Shown: in pieces, positions 17,997 through 27,118 of the stretch | Layout of the letters: the number at the start of each line of letters is the position of its first letter | How positions within the stretch are numbered: the first letter of the stretch is position 1 | From: Comamonas avium | GTDB lineage: Bacteria > Pseudomonadota > Gammaproteobacteria > Burkholderiales > Burkholderiaceae_C | Direction: 5' to 3' | Assembly (NCBI RefSeq): GCF_014836675.1 | Contig: NZ_JACSQK010000002.1 | Span: 248,001-312,000 of the forward strand | Length of the DNA: 64,000 nucleotides | Program-made: the position numbers and the translations under genes | Notes under the pieces: model-generated | Told to the model about the DNA's origin: nothing | What the model saw: only the letters and a program-made list of their open reading frames with translations | Database searches by the model: none

Positions 17997-18701
17997 ATGA
18001 GAACCCTTGTAAATATACGATCCAGTAGCTGGCTGCTGCTGGCGGGCCTGTGCGTGAGCGTTGTGCTGTCAGTGGGATTACCACTGTCGTGGGGCCAGGA
18101 ATATGGGCTCTTGGAGAACGTGCAGGCTGCCACGCTGCTGCTGGGCATGCTGGTGGCCTTGATGGCTGCGCGCCAGCAGCGGGGCATGGCCGCGAGCAAG
18201 ATTTGGTGGGTGGCAGCGCTGTGCTGGCTGAGCGTGCTGGGTCATGAGCTGGCATGGGACGCGCTATCTGTCACCTCTGCCTCTGCCGGTGCAGGCGAGG
18301 CGATCGGCAGCTGGGGACTGCTGTGGTGGAAGCCCGCAATGATGGGTCTCTGTCTGGCCATGCTGCTGGCGTGCGTGTACTGGGTGGTGCGCCACCGGTT
18401 GATCAGCCGCGTTGTTTTGCGCTGGCTGCGCGAGCGGGCGATCCCCTGGGGTTGCCTGCTGGTGGCTGCGCTGGCCATGCTCCTGTCGGTGCTGGCGCAG
18501 GGCCATGGTAGCGCCTGGATGCATAAATTGCCCGATGCCACCTTGGCGGTCATGGGGGAAGTGGCCCAGTGCTGGACCTATGCTGCATTGTGGTGGGCAC
18601 AGTGGGTGCTGCTGCACCACATGCAGGAGTGGCGCTCGTCCAGCTACCTGCAGACCATGCACTTTTCACTGACTAAAGGCCTTGAGCGTCGCACGATTTA
18701 A
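17997..18701 (+). CDS. uncharacterised multi-spanning membrane protein
   Basis: I do not recognise this 234-residue protein. It has about six hydrophobic segments: residues about 12-32 (WLLLAGLCVSVVLSVGLPLS), 42-60, 70-85, 105-125, 142-162 and 180-205. The soluble tail (HHMQEWRSSSYLQTMHFSLTKG) is short. There are many Trp and Leu residues, and a conserved-looking HELAWDA follows helix 3. The ATG at 17997 is preferred over a TTG at 17976. Its last 36 bases overlap the convergent LysR gene. Function not inferred. Confidence 0.6.
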   Translation: MRTLVNIRSSSWLLLAGLCVSVVLSVGLPLSWGQEYGLLENVQAATLLLGMLVALMAARQQRGMAASKIWWVAALCWLSVLGHELAWDALSVTSASAGAGEAIGSWGLLWWKPAMMGLCLAMLLACVYWVVRHRLISRVVLRWLRERAIPWGCLLVAALAMLLSVLAQGHGSAWMHKLPDATLAVMGEVAQCWTYAALWWAQWVLLHHMQEWRSSSYLQTMHFSLTKGLERRTI

Positions 18702-19622
18702 GGCTTGCAGCAGCCATTCATAGGCTGGCCGGTTGGGCCCCCGCTTGTGCCACAGGGCGTCGACGTGCACGGCCTGCACCTCCAGTGGCAGGGGGTGCAC
18801 CTGCAACTGGTGCTGGATGCCGGTGATGGGCACAAAGTGCCGGGGCAGTACGGTCACCAGATCGGACTGGGTGACTACGCGTGCCGCAGTGGCGTACTGG
18901 TTGACGGTCAGCACAATGTGCCGCTCACGGCCCAGCGCAGCCAAGGCTTCATCAATGAAACCATAGGCCCGGCCTGAAAAGCTCACCAGCAGGTGCCGTG
19001 CTGCGCAGTAGTGCTCCAGCGTCAGTGGCATCAAGGCCAGCGGATGGCTTTTGCGCATGACTGCCACGTACTCCCCGTCATACAGCCTGCGGTGCTCATG
19101 CGGCACCAGTGCTCCGGACTGGGCACGGGCCGTCAGGTCGGCCAGCACGGCGGGAAAGTGCCCCACGGCCATGTCAGCGCTTTCTGCATCCAGCAAGCCA
19201 CGGGGGTCGCGCGTGGTCAGCGGCACGATGCGGATCGATATGTGCGGAGCCTCACGCTCCAAAATTGGCACCAGATTGGGCACCAGCGTACCGGCGGTGG
19301 CATCGGCCATGGCCAGTACCAAAGTGATGCTGGCGGTAGCGGGGTCAAAGTGTGCTGGTGCCAGGCTTTGCTGCAGGTTGCCCAAAGCATCGCGCACGAT
19401 GGGCCACAGCGTCAGCGCTCGCGGCGTGGGTTGTACGCCATGGCCCTGGCGAACCAGCAGTTCGTCGCCCAGCGCATCGCGCAAGCGGCGCATGGCATTG
19501 CTTACTGCTGGTTGAGTGAGTGCTAACTTGTCGGCGGCACGCGTCAAACTGCCTTCAGCCATGACGGCGTCAAAAACGCGAAGCAAATTCAAATCCAGCG
19601 CACGAAAGTCTTGAGGGCTCAT
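18666..19622 (-). CDS. LysR-family transcriptional regulator
   Basis: LysR regulator of about 318 residues. The N-terminal winged helix has LDLNLLRVFDAVMAEGSLTRAADKLALTQPAVSNAMRRL-type sequence (residues about 10-45), then an effector-binding domain ending YEWLLQALNRA. The PQDFRALDLNLLRVFDAV start and the RQGHGVQPTPRAL segment place it near the NodD/PnbR-type branch. The start at MSPQDF (19620-19622) is the family-like choice; a Met seven codons earlier exists. It is divergent from a small ORF, with a TAGGG-ATAA-CCCTA palindrome between. Effector and targets unknown. Confidence 0.88.
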   Translation of the reverse strand: MSPQDFRALDLNLLRVFDAVMAEGSLTRAADKLALTQPAVSNAMRRLRDALGDELLVRQGHGVQPTPRALTLWPIVRDALGNLQQSLAPAHFDPATASITLVLAMADATAGTLVPNLVPILEREAPHISIRIVPLTTRDPRGLLDAESADMAVGHFPAVLADLTARAQSGALVPHEHRRLYDGEYVAVMRKSHPLALMPLTLEHYCAARHLLVSFSGRAYGFIDEALAALGRERHIVLTVNQYATAARVVTQSDLVTVLPRHFVPITGIQHQLQVHPLPLEVQAVHVDALWHKRGPNRPAYEWLLQALNRATLKAFSQ

Positions 19623-19686
19623 GCTGCGGCATTTAATCATCACTGCCGTGAATGATTGGAATTCAAAATATAAATTTGAAAGGTTT

Positions 19687-19700
19687 TAGGGATAACCCTA
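19687..19700. promoter_or_regulatory. candidate operator between LysR gene and small ORF
   Basis: A perfect palindrome TAGGG-ATAA-CCCTA in the divergent intergenic region (LysR start 19622, small ORF start 19771). Position and symmetry suggest a regulator site; binding by the neighbouring LysR protein is an inference. Confidence 0.35.
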
Positions 19701-19770
19701 GTATTGAGGCCTCGCATCACTAAGACTGCCACAAGCAACACTGCGGTGATGCACAGCCAAGGCCCCTATC

Positions 19771-19983
19771 ATGACCACCTCGACCGCCCCCTATCCTGTC
19801 CGCACCACTCCCCGTGCATTGTTCCCATGGCTGGCCTCTATTGCCGCCAAGCAATGGAAGGCGTGGCAGGCTGCGCGCCGTGCGGTGCGTGCCGATGAGC
19901 TGACATGGAACATGGCGCTGCAAGATGCACGTGTGATGGCCGACCTGTCGCGTGCCATGTCTGCAACGGCTGCCAAACATTAA
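19771..19983 (+). CDS. small uncharacterised protein (70 residues)
   Basis: A 70-residue open frame with its own promoter space and a strong terminator 30 bases downstream. It is rich in Ala, Arg and Trp; residues 20-50 (LASIAAKQWKAWQAARRA) look like a basic amphipathic helix, and the ending DARVMADLSRAMSATAAKH resembles arginine-rich small proteins such as the DUF1127 type, but this is a weak likeness. Divergent from the LysR gene. No function inferred. Confidence 0.5.
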   Translation: MTTSTAPYPVRTTPRALFPWLASIAAKQWKAWQAARRAVRADELTWNMALQDARVMADLSRAMSATAAKH

Positions 19984-20011
19984 AACAGTGACGGACACCG
20001 CAGTGTCCGCA

Positions 20012-20047
20012 CGCAAAAAGCCGCTGTCTGTGCAGCGGCTTTTTTGT
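20012..20047 (+). terminator. terminator after the small ORF
   Basis: Stem AAAAAGCCGCT / AGCGGCTTTTTT around GTCTGTGC, ending in a T-run, 30 bases past the stop at 19983. A smaller hairpin GGACAC-CGCA-GTGTCC precedes it. Confidence 0.85.
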
Positions 20048-20067
20048 TGATCCAAAGTGCAATATGT

Positions 20068-20099
20068 AAAAAAAGGAGCTTGCAGCGCAAGCTCCTTTT
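20068..20099 (-). terminator. terminator of pckG
   Basis: Stem AAAAGGAGCTT / AAGCTCCTTTT around GCAGCGC; on the minus strand it ends in a run of eight T, about 60 bases past the pckG stop. Confidence 0.85.
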
Positions 20100-20138
20100 G
20101 CATTTGCGTATGTTTTGTATCTGAAGTGCTTTAAATAC

Positions 20139-20160
20139 AAGCGTTGGCAGCTATTGTTTT
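20139..20160. repeat. dispersed repeat, half copy
   Basis: AAGCGTTGGCAGCTATTGTTTT resembles the right arm of the TTTTGATAGCT...AAGCGCT palindromic family. It overlaps the pckG stop codon. Confidence 0.4.
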
Positions 20161-22027
20161 AAGCAGCCAATCGTGCTTCCAGCTGTGCCTTGGTGTCCAG
20201 CAGGGCCTGAGGCATGCCGCTGGCCAATTGCTCAAAGTGCGCTGCGTGCAGCTGCATCTCTTGCGCCCAGGCGTCTTTGTCGATGCCGGTGACGGTGGCA
20301 AACTGCTCGGCGCTGAAGTTCATGCCTGTCCAGTTGATTTCACCGTATTGCGGAGCCACGCCAAAGGCGGTTTCCTGGCCTTGCATCTGGCCTTCGATGC
20401 GGTCAATCATCCACTTCAGAACGCGCATGTTTTCACCGTAGCCGGGCCAGACAAACTTGCCGTCGGCATCTTTGCGGAACCAGTTGGTGGTGAAAATCTT
20501 GGGCAGTGTGGCGCCCGTGGCTTGCATTTTCTGGCCCAGATCCAGCCAGTGCTGGAAGTAGTGGCTCATGTTGTATCCGGCAAATGGCAGCATCGCAAAT
20601 GGATCGCGGCGCACCACGCCTTGTGCGCCAAAGGCGGCGGCAGTGGTTTCTGAACCCATGGTGGCAGCCATGTACACGCCTTCGGTCCAGTCACGCGCTT
20701 CAGTCACCAAAGGCACGGTGGTAGAGCGGCGGCCACCGAAGATGAATGCATCAATCTTCACGCCTGCTGGGTCGTCCCAGGCTTCGTCCAGCGCCGGGTT
20801 GTTGATGGCGGCTACGGTAAAGCGGGCGTTGGGGTGGGCAGCCTTGGCGCCCGTTTCCTTGGCGATGGCGGGTGTCCAGTCTCGGCCTTGCCAGTCGATC
20901 AGGTGCTCGGGCACAAAGCCTGTGTCCTTTTCCATGCCTTCCCACCACACGTCGCCGTCGTCGGTCAGCGCAACGTTGGTGAAGATCACGTTCTCGTTGA
21001 GGCTCTTCATGCAGTTGGGGTTGGTCAGCATGTTGGTGCCGGGGGCCACGCCAAAGTAACCGGCCTCGGGGTTGATGGCGCGCAGGCTGCCGTCGGCCTG
21101 AGGCTTGATCCAGGCGATATCGTCACCAATGGTGGTGACCTTCCAGCCGTCAAAGCCAGCCGGAGGCACCAGCATGGAGAAGTTGGTCTTGCCGCAGGCC
21201 GAGGGGAAGGCGGCTGCCACGTGGTACTTCTTGCCCTGAGGGTTGCTTACGCCCAAGATCAGCATGTGCTCTGCCAGCCAGCCCTGATCGCGGCCCATGG
21301 TGGAGGCAATGCGCAGCGCAAAACACTTTTTGCCCAGCAGCGCGTTGCCGCCGTAGCCCGAGCCATACGACCAGATTTCGCGCGTTTCTGGGTAATGCAC
21401 GATGTACTTGGTCGTGGGGTTGCACGGCCAGCTGGTGGTGTCTTTCTCGCCGTCCTTGAGTGGCGCGCCCACGGTGTGCACGCAGGGCACAAACTCGCCA
21501 TCGGTGCCAATCACGTCGTACACGGCCTTGCCCATGCGGGTCATGATCTTCATGTTGACGGCCACATAGGCGCTGTCAGACAGCTCAATACCAATGTGTG
21601 CAATGGGTGAGCCCAGGGGACCCATGGAAAACGGCACCACATACATGGTGCGCCCGGCCATGCAGCCGTCAAACAGGGGGTTCAAGAGCGCGCGCATTTC
21701 TGCGGGCGCTTTCCAGTTGTTGGTGGGGCCGGCGTTTTCTTCTTTTTCGCAGCAGATGAAAGTGCGGTCTTCTACGCGGGCCACGTCCGATGGGTCAGAG
21801 CAGGCCAGAAAGCTGTTGGCGCGCTTGGCGGGGTTGAGCTTTTTGAAGGTACCTGCATCCACCAGTTGCTGGCACAGCGCGTCGTACTCGGCTTGCGAGC
21901 CATCGCACCAATGCACCTTGGCGGGCTTGCACAAGGCCACCATTTCACTGACCCAGGCAATCAGCTGGGGGTTTTTTACATAGTCTGGGGCCTGCACTTG
22001 CAGAGCCTTGGGCGCGGCTGCGTTCAT
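20159..22027 (-). CDS. pckG: phosphoenolpyruvate carboxykinase (GTP)
   Basis: Cytosolic gluconeogenic enzyme converting oxaloacetate and GTP to PEP, GDP and CO2. The kinase-1 P-loop [10 protein letters not shown] lies at residues 275-284, the hyper-reactive Cys being Cys278. Other hallmarks are [15 protein letters not shown] (about 221-235), [14 protein letters not shown] near residue 420, and FGENMRVL-like sequence near 525. Length 622 matches the GTP-dependent family, not the ~540-residue ATP-dependent PckA. The ATG at 22025-22027 has CCGGAGA upstream. Divergent from the flavoprotein gene. Confidence 0.96.
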   Translation of the reverse strand: MNAAAPKALQVQAPDYVKNPQLIAWVSEMVALCKPAKVHWCDGSQAEYDALCQQLVDAGTFKKLNPAKRANSFLACSDPSDVARVEDRTFICCEKEENAGPTNNWKAPAEMRALLNPLFDGCMAGRTMYVVPFSMGPLGSPIAHIGIELSDSAYVAVNMKIMTRMGKAVYDVIGTDGEFVPCVHTVGAPLKDGEKDTTSWPCNPTTKYIVHYPETREIWSYGSGYGGNALLGKKCFALRIASTMGRDQGWLAEHMLILGVSNPQGKKYHVAAAFPSACGKTNFSMLVPPAGFDGWKVTTIGDDIAWIKPQADGSLRAINPEAGYFGVAPGTNMLTNPNCMKSLNENVIFTNVALTDDGDVWWEGMEKDTGFVPEHLIDWQGRDWTPAIAKETGAKAAHPNARFTVAAINNPALDEAWDDPAGVKIDAFIFGGRRSTTVPLVTEARDWTEGVYMAATMGSETTAAAFGAQGVVRRDPFAMLPFAGYNMSHYFQHWLDLGQKMQATGATLPKIFTTNWFRKDADGKFVWPGYGENMRVLKWMIDRIEGQMQGQETAFGVAPQYGEINWTGMNFSAEQFATVTGIDKDAWAQEMQLHAAHFEQLASGMPQALLDTKAQLEARLAA

Positions 22028-22316
22028 CGATGTCTCCGGGATAGTTAAAAGCGGTGATGACAGGCTCCACGCGGAGACTCTCAGCACCGTTTTTTGCTTT
22101 TCTCTCTGGTTTGATATGCCACATTTTTCGGCAGCAGGCGGTCATTCTAGGCAGGCGTCATAAAAAAGCCATCCGTGCTGCATGGAAAACTATGCATTTA
22201 GTGCATTACTTTATGCAAATCAAAATCTGCGCAATTCGCCAGGATTTGGGATGTGGGTAGGCACAGTGGCGGCAGGTGTGATCGCCCGCACAATGCAGGC
22301 AGTGAAAGGTTTAGCG

Positions 22317-23699
22317 ATGTCTCAACAACAATTCTTGGAAGCTTTGCTGCAAACGCTGGGTGCAGATACGGTGCTGGTAGGTGATGCGGTGCAAGCGCGC
22401 TACCACACGGACTGGAGCGGCACGCCGCCTGTGGCCCCGCTGGCCTTGGTGCGCCCGCGCAGCACAGAAGATGTCAGCGCTGCCCTGCGGCTGTGCCATG
22501 CGCACCGCATCCCTGTGGTGCCTCAGGGCGGCTTGACGGGGCTGGCCGGTGGTGCTGTGCCCGTGCAGGCAAGTGTGGCCATCTCCATGGAGCGCATGAG
22601 CGCTATCGAAGACATCAGCGCCCGCTCTGCCGTGATGACGGTGCAGGCCGGAGCCACATTGCAGGCCGTGCAAGAGGCGGCAGTGCAAGCGGGTCTGGTG
22701 TTTGGTGTGGATCTGGGCGCGCGCGGCAGCTGCCAGATTGGCGGCAACGTGGCCACCAATGCAGGTGGCAATGGTGTGCTGCAGCACGGCATGATGCGCG
22801 AGCAAGTGCTGGGGCTGGAGGTGGTGCTGGCCGACGGCAGCGTGCTGCCCATGCTGCGCCCCATGATCAAGAACAACACGGGCTACGACCTCAAACAGTT
22901 TTTCATTGGCTCTGAAGGTACGCTGGGCGTCATCACCCGCGTGCTGCTGCGTCTGCGCCCCCAGCCGCAAGCCAAGGCCACAGCCTTGGTGGCCATGCCC
23001 AGTTTTGATGCCGCACTGGCCGTGCTGCAGCACATGCAGCAGCGCTTTGGCAACAGCGTGGCTGCGTTTGAATTGATGTGGGACAGTTTTGTGCAGGCCT
23101 CTGTGCAATGGCAGCAACTGCAAGCCCCATTTGCTGAAAACCACCCTTTTCTGGCGCTGATCGATGTCGACGGCAAAGACGAGGCCAGCCTGCGAGATGC
23201 CGTAGAAGAAGCCTTGGGCGCTGCCATGGAAGGCGGGGATGTGCTGGATGCCGTGATTGCCCAGTCGCACACCCAGGCCAAAGCGCTGTGGAAACTGCGC
23301 GAGGCCCCGGCAGAACTCAATAACAACATGCACCCGCCCATCAACTTTGATGTGAGCCTGCCACAGGCAGACATTGGCCGCTTTGCGCAGGCCATACAGG
23401 CCGCGTTCGATGCGCGCTGGCCCGGTCACTTCACACTGTTTTTTGGCCACGTGGGCGACGGCAATCTGCATGTCTCCACCGATGGCGCTACCGTGAATGG
23501 CGAGTGCGAGGCCGTGGAAGAGATGCTCTACCAGGTGGTGGGCGAATTTCATGGCTCGGTGTCTGCAGAGCACGGTATTGGACTGCACAAAAAGCCGTAT
23601 CTGGCCTTGAGCCGAACCCCGCAAGAGCTGGCCGCCATGCGCGCCATCAAGGCTGCGTGGGACCCGCTGGGCATCCTCAACCCCGGCAAAGTGCTGTAA
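22317..23699 (+). CDS. FAD-linked oxidase, D-2-hydroxyacid dehydrogenase-like
   Basis: A 460-residue flavoprotein of the GlcD/D-lactate/D-2-hydroxyglutarate dehydrogenase group (VAO fold). The FAD-binding domain spans about 35-215 with VVPQGGLTGLAGGAVP and GQIGGNVATNAGG-like motifs (near 145: CQIGGNVATNAGGNGVL), and the C-terminal FAD-oxidase domain has NFDVSLP, FFGHVGDGNLHVS and SAEHGIGLHKKPYL before the ILNPGKVL ending. It probably oxidises a D-2-hydroxyacid to a keto acid. The ATG at 22317 (MSQQQF) has AAAGG upstream. D-2-hydroxyglutarate is a plausible substrate but D-lactate or glycolate cannot be excluded. Confidence 0.87.
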   Translation: MSQQQFLEALLQTLGADTVLVGDAVQARYHTDWSGTPPVAPLALVRPRSTEDVSAALRLCHAHRIPVVPQGGLTGLAGGAVPVQASVAISMERMSAIEDISARSAVMTVQAGATLQAVQEAAVQAGLVFGVDLGARGSCQIGGNVATNAGGNGVLQHGMMREQVLGLEVVLADGSVLPMLRPMIKNNTGYDLKQFFIGSEGTLGVITRVLLRLRPQPQAKATALVAMPSFDAALAVLQHMQQRFGNSVAAFELMWDSFVQASVQWQQLQAPFAENHPFLALIDVDGKDEASLRDAVEEALGAAMEGGDVLDAVIAQSHTQAKALWKLREAPAELNNNMHPPINFDVSLPQADIGRFAQAIQAAFDARWPGHFTLFFGHVGDGNLHVSTDGATVNGECEAVEEMLYQVVGEFHGSVSAEHGIGLHKKPYLALSRTPQELAAMRAIKAAWDPLGILNPGKVL

Positions 23700-23750
23700 A
23701 GCAAGCCGCGTCAAGGCGTGCCATGGCGCGCCTCTTGCTTTGGAACTGGT

Positions 23751-23770
23751 ATTTTTGATAGCTATCTGCG
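23751..23770. repeat. dispersed repeat, half copy
   Basis: ATTTTTGATAGCTATCTGCG, the left-arm core of the palindromic family, just ahead of the formylglutamate deformylase start. Confidence 0.4.
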
Positions 23771-23771
23771 T

Positions 23772-24578
23772 ATGACCCAAGCTCCTTCGCCCTTTGTTTT
23801 TCACCAAGGCACAGCGCCTTTACTGATCTCCATGCCGCATGCGGGCACGCATGTGCCGCCGCCGATCGCTGACAGCCTGACCGCAGAAGCCCGGCAGGTG
23901 CCCGATACCGACTGGCACATGCCGCTGCTGTACGACTTTGCCAAAGCCATGGGAGCTTCCATTCTTGTGGCCACGCATTCGCGCTATGTGGTCGATCTGA
24001 ACCGCCCGCCCAATGGTGAAAGCCTGTACCCCGGCCAAAGCGTGACGGGGCTGTGTCCGGTCGATACCTTTGCCGATACACCGCTGTACGCCGATGCGCG
24101 GCAAAGCGTAGAGGCTGCTGAAGTGGTACGCCGCCGCGATGCCTACTGGCAGCCCTACCACGGCCAACTGCGTGCCGAGCTGGACCGTCTGCAGGCCACG
24201 CATGGCCGTGCTGTGCTGTGGGATGCGCATTCCATCCGTTCCGTGCTGCCGCGCTTTTTTGAGGGCAAGCTGCCCGACCTGAATCTGGGCACGGTGGATG
24301 GCACCAGCTGCGATGCCGCACTGGCGCAGCAACTGCTGCAGATTGCGCAAACGGCCCCGGGGCATACGGCGGTGCTCAATGGCCGCTTCAAGGGTGGCTA
24401 CATCACGCGCCACTACGGCCAGCCTGCGCGCAACATCCACGCCGTGCAGCTGGAGATGACGCAGTGCAGCTACATGCAAGAGGCGCTGCCGTTTGACTAC
24501 CTGCCCGAGCGCGCTGAACGCATTCAACCCACGCTGCAGCGCATGCTGCAAGCTGCACTGGACTTTGCCAGGGCATGA
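23772..24578 (+). CDS. hutG: N-formylglutamate deformylase
   Basis: Zinc amidohydrolase of the FGase family, which releases formate and glutamate from N-formylglutamate, the last step of one histidine-degradation route. The family opening LISMPHAGTHVPPP is at about 18-32; DTDWHMPLLYDFA (about 50), ATHSRYVVDLNRPP (about 68) and WDAHSIRS (about 152) are the conserved metal and substrate segments. Length 268 is typical. No hutH/hutU/hutI genes adjoin it. Its stop overlaps the alkB start (ATGA), so the two are translationally coupled. Confidence 0.88.
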   Translation: MTQAPSPFVFHQGTAPLLISMPHAGTHVPPPIADSLTAEARQVPDTDWHMPLLYDFAKAMGASILVATHSRYVVDLNRPPNGESLYPGQSVTGLCPVDTFADTPLYADARQSVEAAEVVRRRDAYWQPYHGQLRAELDRLQATHGRAVLWDAHSIRSVLPRFFEGKLPDLNLGTVDGTSCDAALAQQLLQIAQTAPGHTAVLNGRFKGGYITRHYGQPARNIHAVQLEMTQCSYMQEALPFDYLPERAERIQPTLQRMLQAALDFARA

Positions 24579-25258
24579 GCCTGCCGCTGTTTGACACCCC
24601 TGCCTTGCCACCGCACACCCTGGACGATGGCGCTGTGCTGCTGCGTGGCTGGGCCGCTGCGCAAGAGGATGCATGGGTGGCCGCCGTGCGCAGTGTGGCT
24701 GCACAGGCTGCGTTTCGCACCATGGTGCGCCCCGGCGGCGCGGCCTTGTCGGTGGCCATGACCAATTGCGGCGACTGGGGCTGGGTGTCAGACGCACAGC
24801 GTTACAGCTACAGCAGCACCGATCCACGCACGGGCCTGCCCTGGCCAGCCATGCCTGCCTTCATGTTCGAGCAGGCGGTGGCAGCTGCACAAGCGGCAGG
24901 CTATGGCGGCTACGCACCGGATGCCTGTCTGATGAACCGCTACCAGCCCGGAGCCAGACTGACGCTGCACCGCGACGAAGATGAGATGGACTGGCATGCC
25001 CCCATCGTCTCTGTCTCGCTGGGGTTGCCGTGCACCTTTCTATGGGGCGGGCTGACACGCCAGTCGCCCGTGCGCCGCGTGCCTTTGATGCACGGGGACG
25101 TACTGGTCTGGGGTGGCGCCACGCGCATGGCCTACCACGGCGTCAATCCGCTCAAGGATGGCAGGCATCACCTGCTGGGGGCAGAGCGCTGGAATCTGAC
25201 CTTTCGCATGGCCAAGCGCTACTACGACAGTGGCGCTGCCCCCGCTGCTGCGCACTGA
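24575..25258 (+). CDS. alkB: alkylated DNA repair dioxygenase AlkB
   Basis: Fe(II)/2-oxoglutarate dioxygenase that removes methyl groups from 1-methyladenine and 3-methylcytosine in DNA. The iron ligands are His132 and Asp134 in TLHRDEDE and His188 in AYHGVN; Arg211 in NLTFRMA binds 2-oxoglutarate. Substrate-lid sequence YSYSSTDPRTGLPWPAMP and LMNRYQPGARL are standard AlkB. Length 227 is normal. It starts inside the stop of the formylglutamate deformylase gene. No ada gene or Ada box was seen, so it may not be under the classical adaptive response. Confidence 0.94.
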   Translation: MSLPLFDTPALPPHTLDDGAVLLRGWAAAQEDAWVAAVRSVAAQAAFRTMVRPGGAALSVAMTNCGDWGWVSDAQRYSYSSTDPRTGLPWPAMPAFMFEQAVAAAQAAGYGGYAPDACLMNRYQPGARLTLHRDEDEMDWHAPIVSVSLGLPCTFLWGGLTRQSPVRRVPLMHGDVLVWGGATRMAYHGVNPLKDGRHHLLGAERWNLTFRMAKRYYDSGAAPAAAH

Positions 25259-25324
25259 GGCCTTCGCGCATGAAATGCGCCCAAGCCCGGCAGGGCAGAG
25301 ATGGCAAACCTACAATCGGGGGCT

Positions 25325-26389
25325 ATGAGCCTGCCCCACTACACCCGCGCCCAAGAGCTGCCTGCCCTGCTGCAGCAACGTATTGCCATTCTGGATGGTG
25401 CCATGGGCACCATGATTCAACGCTTCAAGCTGGGTGAAGCCCAGTACCGGGGCGAAGGCTACCAAGGCGCAGATGGCGCAGGCAACCGTTTTGCCGACTT
25501 TGCCCACGACGTGAAGGGCAACAACGAGCTGCTGTCCATCACCCGCCCGGACGTGATTCGGGACATCCACGAAAAGTACCTGGCCGCCGGTGCCGACCTG
25601 ATCGAGACCAACACCTTTGGCGCGACCACCGTGGCGCAAGAGGACTACCACATGGCCGATCTGGCGCGAGAGATGAACCTCAAGAGCGCCCAGCTGGCCC
25701 GTGCCGCCTGCGACAAGTACAGCGTGAATGGCCGCAAGTGCTATGTGGCCGGTGCACTGGGCCCTACGCCCAAGACCGCATCGATCAGCCCTGACGTGAA
25801 CGACCCCGGTGCTCGCAATGTGAGTTTTGAGACACTGCGTCAGGCGTACTTTGAGCAGACCGTGGATCTGATCAACGGCGGCGCGGACGTGATTTTGGTG
25901 GAAACCATTTTCGACACGCTCAACGCCAAGGCGGCGCTGTTTGCGGTGCAAGAGGCGTTTGAGGCCACGGGCGAAGTGCTGCCCATCATGATCAGCGGCA
26001 CCGTGACCGATGCGTCGGGCCGCATCTTGTCGGGCCAGACCGTAACGGCCTTCTGGCACAGCGTGCGCCACAGCAACCCCCTGTCGGTGGGCCTGAACTG
26101 CGCGTTGGGTGCCACGCTGATGCGCCCCTACATTCAGGAGCTGGCCAAGGCCGCGCCAGACACCTTCATCAGTTGCTACCCCAACGCAGGTTTGCCCAAT
26201 CCCATGAGCGACACCGGCTTTGATGAAACGCCCGATGTCACCAGCCGTCTGGTGCATGAGTTTGCGGCCGAAGGCCTGGTCAACATTGTGGGCGGCTGCT
26301 GCGGCACTACGCCCGATCACATTGGCGCGATTGCCAAGGCGGTGTCTGGCGACAAGGGCCGCAAGCTGTTCTATCCCGCTGAAGCCTGA
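25325..26389 (+). CDS. metH: methionine synthase, homocysteine-binding part (split MetH N-terminal module)
   Basis: A 354-residue homocysteine S-methyltransferase domain, equal to the N-terminal module of cobalamin-dependent MetH. It begins [18 protein letters not shown]; the zinc ligands are Cys in GLNCALGA (about 258) and the adjacent pair in [11 protein letters not shown] (about 327). The pterin, cobalamin and reactivation modules are absent here; they are encoded at 47675-50419. The ATG at 25325 is preferred; an in-frame ATG at 25301 is possible. The protein should work only with the other part. Separation of about 21 kb is unusual, as the two are commonly neighbours in relatives. Confidence 0.93.
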   Translation: MSLPHYTRAQELPALLQQRIAILDGAMGTMIQRFKLGEAQYRGEGYQGADGAGNRFADFAHDVKGNNELLSITRPDVIRDIHEKYLAAGADLIETNTFGATTVAQEDYHMADLAREMNLKSAQLARAACDKYSVNGRKCYVAGALGPTPKTASISPDVNDPGARNVSFETLRQAYFEQTVDLINGGADVILVETIFDTLNAKAALFAVQEAFEATGEVLPIMISGTVTDASGRILSGQTVTAFWHSVRHSNPLSVGLNCALGATLMRPYIQELAKAAPDTFISCYPNAGLPNPMSDTGFDETPDVTSRLVHEFAAEGLVNIVGGCCGTTPDHIGAIAKAVSGDKGRKLFYPAEA

Positions 26390-26425
26390 TGGCCAGACGA
26401 GCTGGCATTGAACGCTTTCTGAGTC

Positions 26426-26445
26426 AGCGTTGACAGCTATTTTTT
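26426..26445. repeat. dispersed repeat, half copy
   Basis: AGCGTTGACAGCTATTTTTT is like the right arm of the palindromic family. Confidence 0.35.
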
Positions 26446-26446
26446 C

Positions 26447-26480
26447 AAGCGCCTTGGGCATCGGTACAAGGCGCTTTTTG
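26447..26480 (+). terminator. terminator after the first metH gene
   Basis: Stem AAGCGCCTTG / CAAGGCGCTT around GGCATCGGTA, then a T-run, 58 bases past the stop. A half copy of the TTTTGATAGCT repeat (26426-26445) precedes it. Confidence 0.85.
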
Positions 26481-26522
26481 CATGGCGGTTTGCGCGGCTG
26501 CTGAACCTCTGCGCCTGAATGC

Positions 26523-26551
26523 ACCAAAAAAAGCCCTGCAAAGCAGGGCTG
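26523..26551 (-). terminator. terminator of the nirK-norB-hemerythrin operon
   Basis: AGCCCTGC / GCAGGGCT stem with TTTTTTT on the minus strand, about 87 bases past the hemerythrin stop. Confidence 0.87.
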
Positions 26552-26637
26552 TAAAGTGCCACTCAGGAAAACACAGGGACTAGGCCTGCGCGTGGTGCAC
26601 GCTCAGGTCATGGTGTTGGGGCAGGGGGCTGGGCGCA

Positions 26638-27060
26638 TCACGCCAACTCCGCCTGCGCTTCAATGCGCGGGTAAAACTCCAGGTTTTCGCGCTGCATGCG
26701 TTCGTGCAGGCGGCGCAGTACGTTGTTGGCATCGGCCCGAAAACCTTCTGCATCCTCGCGCAGGTGCTGTGCCGTATTCCAGCGGCGCACAAACGCGTCA
26801 TAGGCCTGGGCCAGCGGTGCCATCTCGGCCTGGTACATGCGACCCAGCCGGGCCAGGTCTGCATCGTCGCCGCGCTGCAGCGACGGATACAGCGCCTGAT
26901 CTTCCACGGCCAGATGCAGCTTGATCACGGCGCTCATGCCGACAATGCCTTCGGCAATGGCTTGCGCGTTGTCAGCTACACCGGCATGTGTGAGCGTACG
27001 CAGGGCGGCTACGCGGCGCAGGATGTCGGTGTGCTGGTGCTTGAGTTTGTCGATCTGCAT
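26638..27060 (-). CDS. hemerythrin HHE domain protein
   Basis: A 140-residue four-helix hemerythrin-domain protein, expected to bind a di-iron centre and O2 or NO in the cytoplasm. The metal pattern is visible as H in DKLKHQHTDILRR, HLAVEDQALYP (H, E and D) near residue 55, and LHERMQRENLEFYP near 120. The ATG at 27058-27060 has AAGGAAG upstream. It is the last gene of the nirK-ric-norB operon, 58 bases after the norB stop; its operon place suggests NO sensing, storage or scavenging. Its exact role is not known to me. Confidence 0.85.
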   Translation of the reverse strand: MQIDKLKHQHTDILRRVAALRTLTHAGVADNAQAIAEGIVGMSAVIKLHLAVEDQALYPSLQRGDDADLARLGRMYQAEMAPLAQAYDAFVRRWNTAQHLREDAEGFRADANNVLRRLHERMQRENLEFYPRIEAQAELA

Positions 27061-27118
27061 AAAGCTTCCTTGTGTGGCGTGCACCCGCCGACCAAGCGGA
27101 GTGCACGCTGCATGGTGG

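Noticed and set aside
25259-25324. Riboswitch ahead of the first metH gene.
   Set aside because: The gap is only 66 bases, with one GCGCAT-GAA-ATGCGC hairpin and none of the SAH or cobalamin aptamer pieces.
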